Assembly (NCBI RefSeq): GCF_000003815.2
Contig: NC_049983.1
Coordinates: 7,580,530-7,644,529 of the forward strand
From: Branchiostoma floridae
Lineage: Eukaryota; Chordata; Leptocardii; Amphioxiformes; Branchiostomatidae
Direction of reading: 5' to 3'
Length of the DNA stretch: 64,000 nucleotides
In this document: in pieces, positions 21,797 to 32,700 of the stretch
Numbering within the stretch: position 1 is the first letter of the stretch
How the letters are laid out: each line of letters starts with the position of its first letter
Position numbers and translations under genes: made by a program
The notes under the pieces: model-generated
Told to the model about the DNA's origin: nothing
Databases searched by the model: none
What the model saw: only the letters and a program-made list of their open reading frames with translations

Positions 21797-22679
21797 CGTC
21801 GTGACTCTATTTTAGGGTATCCGCCAGTCATTCAATATACAGCCTCTTAACAATTGTTTCCTATACAAAAAAAGGAGAAAGCAACCGTAACTAACTCAAC
21901 TTTCTGACGTAACTGGCACACAAACATACCCTCATATGAAAGCCCGGATTTCTAGGGAAAAAATCTTGAAGTTTTAGACCCCGAACTATATGGAGGATTG
22001 GCTGGTGGATCCCATTTACTGAAAGACAGGTACTCGCGCCAATTGAACTTGTCAAGACACGTATGCATTTTACTACTAGTAGGCACTCAGATAGCAGGAT
22101 CTTGCATGGCTCATGCAAGGACATTATATAGTATGTAGTCTATTGAGCATAAATGATAAATGATAAACGCACATTTGCAAGTCCCCTCCTGTGTAGTCCT
22201 TCTCTGTGTGTGGCAGGCTATTTTTATGGTCACTGCCTGAAGGTCATCATGATTGAGACCAGCTCAATTGCTCACTAAGAGTGAGGACTAACTGACCCAA
22301 TAGGCAAAGCAGGGGGTACGAGGGCTGCTCGGGAAATTCCCTACCCCATTTAGAGCCGATTTGTGCTATTTTCTGATCGCTCATGTGTTCTTATGTTGCC
22401 AAGCTTATACGCCAACTTTTGGCATTGCCTTTGGCCATATTACAACACATGAATGATCAGAAAATATGCCCAAAGCCTGCCACAGGACACACACACACAG
22501 AGAGAAGGACTCAGCACAGGAGACTAAATATCTCTTGCAATCAAACATTTGCGATCACAATATACCCCTAATCGGCCAAAAAACAGAGAGAAACACCAAC
22601 CAACAAGAAGGCCTGTTCCAGAAGGCTACGGATCGGAAACGCCCAGAAATATACCTGTGGTGAAGTTCTATGGGCGTGA

Positions 22680-23050
22680 CTGTGCTGTGTGCTTTCATGT
22701 GGACAAACGCTACTAGACTATTTGTTCGACAGCTACATTGAAAATCGGTTATGTAACGTTAATCAGGTCCAGGATAGTCATTGATATATATCGGAAATGC
22801 CAACATACCTTATTCTATATCCCACTCTGCACCTCTGCAATGAGTTTTGCTAAAACGTGGCGCTTCCTTGAGTAATTCAGCTTCCAAGTCCACAAGATCA
22901 CTTCCTTGACACGTTTAAACGTTAGTAAGTCACAAAGGTCAATGGCGCGCAAGGGGTCATGGGGAAGTCGTTTTTCGACTTTTACCGAACATCCGAGCAG
23001 ATGTTGGGTGGAAGACCGTATATTATGACTGACTGTCAAGATTGGCATCT
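22680..23050 (+). repeat. dispersed repeat family R, plus copy of an inverted pair
   Basis: It carries the family landmarks 'CTACTAGACTATTTG', 'TTTTGCTAAAACGTGG' and 'GAGCAGATGTTGGGTGGAAG'. It is followed directly by an inverted copy, so 22.68-23.64 kb forms a large imperfect palindrome between the divergent genes B and C. Confidence 0.65.
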
Positions 23051-23640
23051 GATGAAGCCTGACAGCCGCAGTCAAAACGTTCTTCCATCCCAACGTCTGC
23101 TTGGACATTATATTTAACAAGCCCTACAAGGCAAAAGGTTGTCTATGCGATATCTGAAAGTATACTAAGTATGAATTAACTTAATCTGAAAACGGCTAAA
23201 CCTAGACACCGTGAAAACGTTACGCTCTTACATCCTAACATCTGCTTGAAGATTTGGTAAAAGTGGGTGGACGAGCAAACATTTCCCGTCCCCCCTTGCG
23301 AGCCATTCACCTTCGTTTAAACATACGTGTCCAGGAAGTGATCTTGTGGACTTCGAAGTTGAATTACCAAGAAAACGCCACATTTAAGCAAAATCCTGAG
23401 CAGAGACACAGCTGAAGTGTGATCTAGAACAAGGTCTGTCGATATTCATTACTGTCGGAACCTACCAATATAGCGATTTATCCCCTTTTTATTGTCCTAA
23501 ATTGTCAAGGACTTTCCAGGTGACCCATAACTGTTCAAAGTTTGAAATTGACATGTCTCCGCGACTGCGATCTGCTGTATAATCGTACGTTATAATGTAT
23601 GTCTCATGTTAGAAAAAAAAAATTCCCTTTCTTGCATTCC
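23050..23640 (-). repeat. dispersed repeat family R, minus copy of an inverted pair
   Basis: Reverse-complement landmarks 'CATCCTAACATCTGCTTGA', 'AACAAGGTCTGTCGATATTC' and 'CCAGGTGACCCATAACTGTT' match the minus-strand copy at 8345-8830. No credible frame. Confidence 0.65.
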
Positions 23641-25135
23641 AGCATTTTACGTGTCCCTTTGCCTTGGTGTTTTTCATATATTTGTAGATCAAATAGTAAG
23701 GTTGCTACACATGGAAGCAAACGACACGCCCAGAGTCAACACGGGAACATTCTAAAAGGTTGATATCACAGTTGGAACTCTCCATATAGCTAAATAGGAA
23801 AGCATTGTTGAAATACACTGAAACATCTTAGACTTCAGAAAAGTACTTACCCAATTTCAATCTTGAAAATTTATCTCACCAGACAGTAACAAGGGTCGTC
23901 TTTATAACCATTTAAAGAAAACAGGTGTTGACCAGCGCAGACCCCGAGGAATGCTTGCTCTATGACGACAGAAACCTCACCGCATGGTCTTTTTAGCGAA
24001 TGCCCACAAACGCCCACTCTAGAGAAGTCCGCGCTGCACGAATCTCATTTTTTTTGCTTGGAATATGTCCAAGTTGTGCTCCCATGTATTAATCCTGAGT
24101 TTCAAGTCAATCTATTGACCCGAAGTGACATAAATCAAAGTTTTCGATTCTCGATGGTCTTTTTAGCGAACGCCCAGCAAAATGTCTTTTTAGCGAATGC
24201 CCACTATATCCACAAAAATATCGGCCGTCGCGCAACGACACCTAAACCTACCGCCACAAACATGTTCAAGATGGTGTCCCATTGATGTGTACGGAGTTTC
24301 CGTGCTTTACAAGCATTTTAAGTCCCTGTTTTTGGTCAAAATGTACGGCGACGATACTACCATACTTTAACTATAGCAATTCAAAATGGCGGGCACTAGT
24401 CATGTGACCTCTTTGCGGGACTGTTCTATAAGTATCGCGGGAGGGATTGTTGTAGCATAGCTTCTCATACAACCATTTTAGAGTGAATTCTGAACAAGAT
24501 TTTCATTTCATAGTGCTATCATCTGACTGATATTTACATTGTGGTCATTTTTTCTGTGCTATTATTACCCAGGTTTGAGGAACTTAGTGCAAATTTGGAT
24601 ATTGATTCACCTCAGTGCCCAATTAATGTACAAAAGGCTCAGACACATTAGTGTTATAAACCTGAATAGGGGCAGGTAACCAATACTAGAAAAACATAGC
24701 TATTTATTATTAACAATACTATTTACATTATGATAATAACTCTTCACCAAACTGGACTTTTCTTATCTTTATTTATCACAGAAACATTGTTACAATGAGG
24801 ATTTGATTAGATGAGTATCTTTTACAGTGTGTACAAACTTATTTCAAATACAAAAATGTATTTCGTTTCACTTCCTAAATATTTTTAAAGTATTGGAAGA
24901 AGTTGACACATAAACAATATTAATTGCATTATTTATGTGCAGTAAAATGTGACCACATGTTATCAATAGCCTAATAAAATGTTGGAACATGGCACAAGCG
25001 GGCTCCCCTTCTGAGTACAGAAAGGAAATGTTTTATAACATTTAGTTATGACGTAGAAAATTCCAATTGTAAAATGTACCTTTATTAACATTTACAAACA
25101 AATTGTTTTTTTAAACTCTTAATAAATGACAACAA

Positions 25136-25905
25136 TACAGGTAAGTAAGGTGTGTTTCCTTTTATAACAGGCCAGGTAAGACACCGTACAGGTAAGTAAG
25201 GTGTGATTCCTTTTATAGCAGACCAGGTAAGACACCGTACAGGTGAGTAAGGTGTGTTTTCTTGACTACAGACTAGGTAAGACACCTTACAGGTGAGCAA
25301 CGTGTATTTCCTTTCATTACAGACCAGGTAAGACACCGTACAGGTGAGTAACGTGTATTTCCTTTGATTACAGACCAGGTAAGACACCGTACAGGTGAGT
25401 AAGGTGTGTTTCCTTGACTACAGGCCAGGTAAGACACCATACAGGTAAGTAAGGTGTGTTTCCTTTAATAACAGACCAGGTAAGACACCGTACAGGTGAG
25501 TAACGTGTATTTCCTTTGATTACAGACCAGGTAAGACACCATACAGGTGAGTAACGTGTATTTCCTTTGTTCACAGACCAGGTAAGACACCGTACAGGTG
25601 AGTAAGGTGTGTTTCCTTTGATTACAGACCAGGTAAGACACCGCACAGGTGAGAAAAGTGTATTTCCTTTGTTTACAGACCAGGTAAGACAACATACAGT
25701 TGAGTAACGTGTATTTCCTTTGATAACACGCCAGGTAAGACACCATACAGGTAAGTAAGGTACGTTTCCTTTTATAACAGACCAGGTAAGACACCGTACA
25801 GGTGAGTAACGTGTATTTCCTTTGATTACAGACCAGGTAAGACACCGCACAGATGAGTAAGGTGTCTTTCCTTTGCCTATAGACCAGATAGGGCATTATA
25901 CAGGT
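25136..25905 (+). repeat. 51-bp minisatellite, splice-site-like units, plus-oriented block
   Basis: About 15 units of 51 bp. The consensus contains TTTCCTTTGATTACAG, then ACCAG, then GTAAGACACCGTACAG, then GTGAGTAAGGTGTG. Each unit therefore has a pyrimidine-rich stretch ending in CAG and two consensus 5' splice sites (CAG|GTAAGA, CAG|GTGAGT) on this strand. 51 is divisible by three, so all frames without a stop in the unit stay open for long distances. These frames are not evidence of protein coding. Confidence 0.9.
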
Positions 25906-26290
25906 AAGTAAGTTGCTTTACTCACCTGTTTAATACCTATCTGGTCTATAGGCAAAGGAAAGACGCTTTACTCACCTGTATAATACCCTGTCTGGTCTAT
26001 AGGCAAAGTAAAGACGCCTTACTCACCTGTATAATGGCCTATCTTGTCTATAGGCAAAGGAAAGACACCCTATTCACCTGTATAATGGCCTATCTGGTAT
26101 ATAGGCAAGGGAAAGACACCTTACTTACCTGTATAATGCCCCATCTGGTATATAGGCGAAGGAAAGACACCTAACTTACCTGTATAATACCCTATCTGGT
26201 CTACAGGAAAAGGAAAGACGCCTTACTCACCTGTGTAATACCCTATCTGGTCTATAGACAAAAGAAACACACCTTACTCACCTGTGCGGT
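25906..26290. repeat. diverged central units of the foldback minisatellite
   Basis: About seven units of the type CTATCTGGTCTATAGGCAAA followed by GGAAAGAC.CCTTACTCAC. They are more diverged from each other than the outer blocks, as expected for the oldest part or the switch point of the array. Confidence 0.75.
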
Positions 26291-27305
26291 GTCTTACCTG
26301 GTCTGTAATGAAAGGAAATACACGTTACTCACATGTACGGTGTCTTACCTGGTCTGTACTGAAAGGAAATACACGTTACTTACCTGTACGGTGTCTTACC
26401 TAGTCTGTTATAAAAGGAAACATACCTTACTCACCTGTACGGTGTCTTACCTGGTCTGTAATGAAAGGAAATACACGTTACTCACCTGTACGGTGTCTTA
26501 CCTGGCCTGTGAACAAAGGAAATACACGTTACTTACCTGTACGTGTCTTACCTGGTCTGTTATAAAAGGAAACACACCTTACTCACCTGTACGGTGTCTT
26601 ACCTGGTATGTAATCAAAGGAAATACACGTTACTCACCTGTACGGTGTCTTACCTGGTCTGTTATAAAAGGAAACACACCTTACTTACCTGTATGGTGTC
26701 TTACCTGGCCTGTAGTCAATGAAACACACCTTACTCACCTGTACGGTGTCTTACCTGGTCTGTAATCAAAGGAAATACACCTTACTCACCTGTACGGTGA
26801 CTTACCTGGTCTGTTATAAAAGGAAACACACCTTACTTACCTGTACGGTGTCTTACCTGGTCTGTTATAAAAGGAAATACACCTTACTCACCTGTACGGT
26901 GTCTTACTTGGTCTGCTATAAAAGGAAACACACCTTACTTACCTGTACGGTGTCTTACCCGGCCTGTTATAAAAGGAAACACACCTTACTTACCTGTATG
27001 GTGTCTTACCTGGCCTGTAGTCAAGGAATCACACCTTACTCACCTGTACGGTGTCTTACCTGGTCTGTAATCAAAGGAAATACACCTTACTCACCTGTAC
27101 GGTGTCTTACCTGGTCTGTTATAAAAGGAAACACACCTTACTTACCTGTACGGTGTCTTACCTGGTCTGTTATAAAAGGAAGTACACCTTACTCACCTGT
27201 ACGGTGTCTTACTTGGTCTGCTATAAAAGGAAACACACCTTACTTACCTGTACGGCGTCTTACCTGGCCTGTTATAAAAGGAAACACACCTTACTTACCT
27301 GTATT
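26291..27305 (-). repeat. 51-bp minisatellite, minus-oriented block
   Basis: About 20 units, the reverse complement of the block at 25,136-25,905 (CTTACTCACCTGTACGGTGT then CTTACCTGGTCTGTAAT). With that block it forms the inner part of the foldback structure. The 225- and 158-codon plus frames are repeat artefacts. Confidence 0.9.
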
Positions 27306-28456
27306 GTTGTCATTTATTAAGAAGAGAAAAAACAATTTGTTTGTAAATGTTAATAAAGGTACATTTTACAATTGGAATTTTCTACGTCATAACTAAATGT
27401 TATAAAACATTTCCTTTCTGTACTCAGAAGAGGAGCCCGCTTGTGCCATGTTCCAACATTTTATTAGGCTATTGATAGCATGTGGTCACATTTTACTACA
27501 CATAAATAATGCAATTAATATTGTTTATGTGTCAACTTCTTCCAATACTTTAAAAATATTTAGGAAGTGAAACGAAATACATTTTTGTATTTGAAATAAG
27601 TTTGTACACACTGTAACAGATACTCATCTAGTCAAATCCTCATTGTAACAATGTTTCTGTGATAAATAAAGATAAGAAAAGTCCAGTTTGGTGAAGAGTT
27701 ATTATCATAATGTAAATAGTATTGTTAATAATAAATAGCTATGTTTTTCTAGTATTGGTTACCTGCCCCTATTCAGGTTTATAACACTAATGTGTCTGAG
27801 CCTTTTGTACATTAATTGGGCACTGAGGTGAATCAATATCCATATTTGCACTAAGTTCCTCAAACCTGGGTAATAATAGCACAGAAAAAATGACCACATT
27901 GTAAATATCAGTCAGATGATAGCACTATGAAATGAAAATCTTGTTCAGAATTCACTCTAAAATGGTTGTATGAGAAGCTATGCTACAACAGTCCCTCCCG
28001 CGATACTTATAGAACAGTCCCGCAAGGAGGTCACATGACTAGTGCCCGCCATTTTGAATTGCTATAGTTAAAGTATGGTAGTATCGTCGCCGTACATTTT
28101 GACCAAAAACAGGGACTTAAAATGCTTGTAAAGCACGGAAACTCCGTACACATCAATGGGACACCATCTTGAACATGTTTGTGGCGGTAGGTTTAGGTGT
28201 CGTTGCGCGACGGCCGATATTTTTGTGGATATAGTGGGCATTCGCTAAAAAGACATTTTGCTGGGCGTTCACTAAAAAGACCATCGAGAATCGAAACTTT
28301 GATTTATGTCACTTCGGGTCAATGGATTGACTTGAAACTCAGGATTAATACATGGGAGCACAACGTGGACATATTCCAAGCAAAAAAAATGAGATTCGTG
28401 CAGCGCGGACTTCTCTAGAGTGGGCGTTTGTGGGCATTCGCTAAAAAGACCCTCCC

Positions 28457-29582
28457 GAAACCTCACCTTTGACCACAGTTTTCACTGATACGCCCCCTCC
28501 CACCAAGTCAATGACATCTAAGGGTAAGAAAGTCGTGTGGTCCATGTCATAAGGGAGGCACATATTCGTGGTGATTCATATTAAGATTTAGAAGGTACAG
28601 AGAAGGACCCACTAACCGTCTCCTCCTCTCATTATCATCAGGAAGTGCGATTTTGGAGAGTTTTATGATCTTAGCAACGCCATGACACGTGTGCAGAGTT
28701 TTGCTTAGGAACACTGTTTGACCTTTGAACTGGGTTATACCAATGAGTTATAGGGGTTATTACTGTCTATTGCGACCAACCGCCAAATCCAATTAAAAAC
28801 AGTATATCTGGAGATGTTTTGCTGTCTATTGCAAGCACACTTGTTTGTTAGACAGTGACAAAATTGTCACCCAGAAGTAGCGCACGGCTAGATCACAAAT
28901 AGAAGAAGTTAGCCAAATAATTATTTACCATGGTATACCGTATAGGGTGATGGCTCTGTCACTCACTCACGGCCCGTAACCTCAGTGGTCGTAGGGGCTC
29001 CCCGACATCCAGTAGCAGATCCGTAGCCTATAATTAATCATCATAAATAATCATCATAAATAAGCTTAAACCACTTTGACGCTTGAAGAAATATGTAATG
29101 GATAAAAGGGAATTTTCAACCACCATATACACACTTTCATGCAGCTGTTTAATTCTGGTAGGTACTCTAGAGTAATAGATGAATGAGACCTTAAAGTCTT
29201 TGATCAAGACACTCTCCATTATGAACCTTGATTATTTGGCGAAGGTATGTGTTTCGTGAAACTCTAGTTGGTTCTAATATGGCCAATTATGATCGAAACG
29301 CCAATCCCAGTAGTTGAAGTACAAATTTGCCCTTAGAGCGATCATAAAAATTGACCAAAAAGCACTAGAAGATGCTAGCCACCCAGAAGACCTGCACAGG
29401 AGGCTAAACGATCGAAACCTCAGCACGGGGCAACCTTCCGTTTACTCTTCAAGTTCAGGCAAACGTAGCTCTTCTGGACTCGAATAGCTATTAATTAGGA
29501 GTTCAACATACACAAATGATAGGTTACACCAAGTCACGCCCATACCCGATCCCTGTCAGAGTGGTCTAAAATCACTTTTGAA
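28457..29582. other. upstream region of gene C, no exon seen
   Basis: It contains a fragment around 29,340-29,440 ('AGAAGACCTGCACAGGAGGC', 'AACGATCGAAACCT') that is an inverted match to the satellite edge near 990-1030 and to 1360-1380. The remainder is unique. No exon found. Confidence 0.45.
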
Positions 29583-29590
29583 TATAAAAG
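29583..29590 (+). promoter_or_regulatory. TATA-like box upstream of gene C
   Basis: TATAAAAG, 159 bases before the gene C start codon. It fits a TATA box with transcription starting near 29,615 and a leader of about 135 bases. Based on motif and position only. Confidence 0.4.
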
Positions 29591-29700
29591 ATGAGATTGT
29601 GGTACATAGCCAGACAAGCGACCAGCATGCAAGTAAAATGGGCATTTTTTTACAAGTCCACTTGGTGTACCTTCTTTTCAGTAAAACGGAATTACGCCGT

Positions 29701-29748
29701 CAGAGAAGCCAACACTCCTCCTTCAGTGAACGACTGTAGTCCGGCATT
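29701..29748 (+). promoter_or_regulatory. conserved 5' leader of gene C
   Basis: CAGAGAAGCCAACACTCCTC, then CTTCAGTGAACGACTGTAGT and CCGGCATT before the ATG, matching the leader of gene B. Non-coding conservation here exceeds that of the first exon itself, which suggests a regulatory or translational role or simply a recent duplication of the 5' end. Confidence 0.6.
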
Positions 29749-32700
29749 ATGAATGAATCCGAAGAGGCCTTTGTTTTGCTAGTTGCCCTATCCATAGTCA
29801 TTGGGATACCAGTGTTTGTGGTCTGGCTGATCTACAAAGCTTGGAAGTGGCTGACAGGATACGAGAATGAAAACACTAGAAGGTACATTATTACCTACTA
29901 CAGTAGAAGCCAGTTAATTGCACAACGGGTAATCACACACCTCTGTTAATTGCGCGAAATCTCAAAATCCCGTGGTGGTGCGGTCCAACTTAATAACTTC
30001 GCTTTGTTGCACCATTCGGATAATTGCACGATCGAAAAACCCTAACAAATTGGGTGTGCAATTAAGCGGCTTCTACTGTATTTATTTAACGGCGTTACGT
30101 ATGATCGCTTACATTTGCTTTTACCGGTCAATTGTCTCTGTTAACGTTACTTTGCCTTTATGAATATTAATTTTGTGTTAAGACATGTCCAAGCAATGTC
30201 TTTGTTCATAATTGTAGCTTGCTAAACAAATTGTTCTGCTTAACAAACTATTATTATGTTTGAGATATGATTATTTTGAAATCTTTGATTATTTAATGTG
30301 TACTACATTATGTTGAAAGGTTCCCCCTGTTTTTGTTTATTTAAAAAAACAATAAACAAATTAAAGAAAAAACAACAAACTTTTAAAAAAACTGAGCTAC
30401 AGTGGCAATCAATCTCAATCCGTACAGGCGTAGATCATACCATGGATATCGAGATAGACCCAACCATAAGCCAGAAAGGCATGCAAAGGAAAAGAAAAAG
30501 GACGAAGTTCGCTTGCCCGAAGCCTACGAATATCGAAGGAGTGTTAACGACAACGCCTTGCCAGAAAGGTACGTGTACTTCAAAAGACAGTACCATGGTC
30601 TCTCACTGATTCAATGATTTGACGCTTAGGATGAATCTAGACGTAAGAAGGTAAGTGTAGAATATAACTGTCAACTTTGAATTCTCGTCCATTACTTCGC
30701 ATTACGTAAAGAAGGAGAGTACGTTTTGCTTGAATTGCTAATTGATTGTACACGTACGTAGCATGCTAATATTGTCTAAAGAACGTTGCCATGGCTTTGA
30801 ATTTCAATTCGCACAGGCATCCGGGATATCGACATAGATTCAATGCTGAGCCAGAAAGGAGCACACGAGTACGGGAGGAAGTCGCCTCTCGGATCCCCGA
30901 ATGGCAGATGGAAAGGGACTACTTGAACGACTATCGAAGAAATGTCTTTCCTAAAAGGTACGTAAAAAGTCGGCCGTACTTCTCTGTTTTCAAGACTAAA
31001 GTTGACGCTTACAGAGCAATCTGCTCAGTTGCAATATAGGAAACGAAATTGTATATAATTTCGAATGAATGTGTATCAGGGTTTCCCTTGGGTAGTAATT
31101 ATTCTGTGATTGGATAAAGTGGATATCTCACTGGGCTGTGGCATCGTGGTGGTACGTTGGGGTTTGTTGACTATGGCATGCACCTTTGCGCTTTGTTTTT
31201 CCCAAGTTTCCCTTGCGCTCACAATGACGTGCAGCGCATTTGCGTTTCAGTGTAATATTAATGTAAAATTATTAAAATGCATCAAAAAGAGATTTGCAAT
31301 GATAAAAGGATGTTACCCTTCTGGTACTAAGCACAACATGTACGTAACATATGATGTGTCAATGGGGGGCATTGGCTCATACTCATAGTACTGTATGTTA
31401 ACGGCAAGGCCACTATGATGGGGGCACGCTGACAGCCTTTCGCCATTTGCGTTGTATTACCATTAAAAACACACATCACCTTTGGAGACATTTTGAGTTC
31501 CCCTACAATGTGATTAGCAGAATGAATGTCCAAATTGGATTTTGAAATGTACAGTTTCACGTTAGCCTGATATGCATTGGTGTTTCTATTAAGTTTAGGT
31601 AGGATGTACTAGTAGGTTCTGCTTAGATTTCTCTTTCATATCGCATCTTGCTAAACAAATTGTTGTGAAAAGCTATTTTAACATTGTATTTCAATCAATG
31701 CAGGCACATTAGATATCGACCAAGAGCCTATCCAGCGAGTTTTGGCACTGAATTCACCTTTGTGTGTGTCGACGATCCCCAATATCGGAGAGATGTCTTC
31801 AGCTCGCCCGCTCAGTCCAGGTATCCTGTGGTCGCGCTAGAAAGCAAATCACACCTTGTCAAAAGCTCAGTCGTCCCTGAATGGTTTGAAGCGCTGTATT
31901 TCACGGAGCAGTTGAAGATGTGCCACAGGAAACTGAAACTCGACGACGACCAAACAAAGCACGCAAAAGTGTTGGTTAGAAGATACATTGGGGCTATAGT
32001 CGACAGCGTCAATGAAGAAATCGATGCCAGCAGGCCAGAAGGGGCTAGCCGCACCCGGATAGAATACACAGGCAGCATGTACGAGGGCACCAAATTTGGT
32101 CAACCCGACGAGTTTGACATCATGGTCGTGATTGACGGCTCAGAAGATATAGAGGACGAGAAGATGACTCCCGGCTACGCCAGGCTCCGAGTCGACCAGC
32201 GCCCTTTCCTCCCTTACCGGTTTTCTAGGTGTCTTGCTGGAGACAAAAACATCAACCCGACAAAGATGCTTGACTGGTTCTATGGACTTGTGCAGAGAGG
32301 GATCAACAAGGTGGGTCCAACTCTCATTGATGAGTGAACAGGTTAAATTTTCGCAACTTGTTTCTTCAAACCTATATACTCACCACAGGTGCAAAAAGCT
32401 TAAGTCTTGACACACCTGTCTCAGGCCATTTAACGTTGTTACCAACTGCAACCGTCCTTGTGCAACTGTTTTTCTCTTGTCTTGCTATAGTGTGCTATGT
32501 TTATACCACTCGTTTGTTTTATGTGCTGTCTATTGAAATAAAGATTTGTGTGTGTGTGTGTCAAATCTATTTTTCTTTATTTTTTCAAAACATCGATATC
32601 TGCATTAGTATTAAAGACACCAACCAATATCATACGTTTCAAAGTTCGTACTTTTTTTTTTAATTTCTATACAAATTCATTACAAGAAAATAGGGCGGCA

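Larger units (their letters stand above)
23982..28456. mobile_element. 4.5-kb foldback element with roughly 1.15-kb inverted arms
   Basis: The left arm (23,982-25,135) and right arm (27,310-28,456) are near-identical inverted copies. Outer ends share GGTCTTTTTAGCGAATGCCC, and internal copies of the same motif occur at 24,153-24,200. The direct repeat GAAACCTCACC flanks the element at 23,971-23,981 and 28,457-28,467 and looks like an 11-bp target-site duplication. The centre is a 51-bp minisatellite that itself switches strand half way. I see no transposase, so it is non-autonomous. The arms contain only short shadow frames. Confidence 0.8.

Noticed and set aside
25136-27305. CRISPR-like appearance of the regular array
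   Set aside because: The units are tandem with no unique spacers and the genome is clearly eukaryotic.
25085-27396. Long open frames (100-225 codons) across the 51-bp array, reading like cysteine/tyrosine-rich repeats
   Set aside because: The unit is 51 bp, divisible by three, so a stop-free unit keeps a frame open indefinitely. Frames occur on both strands according to array orientation, with no start context or domain.
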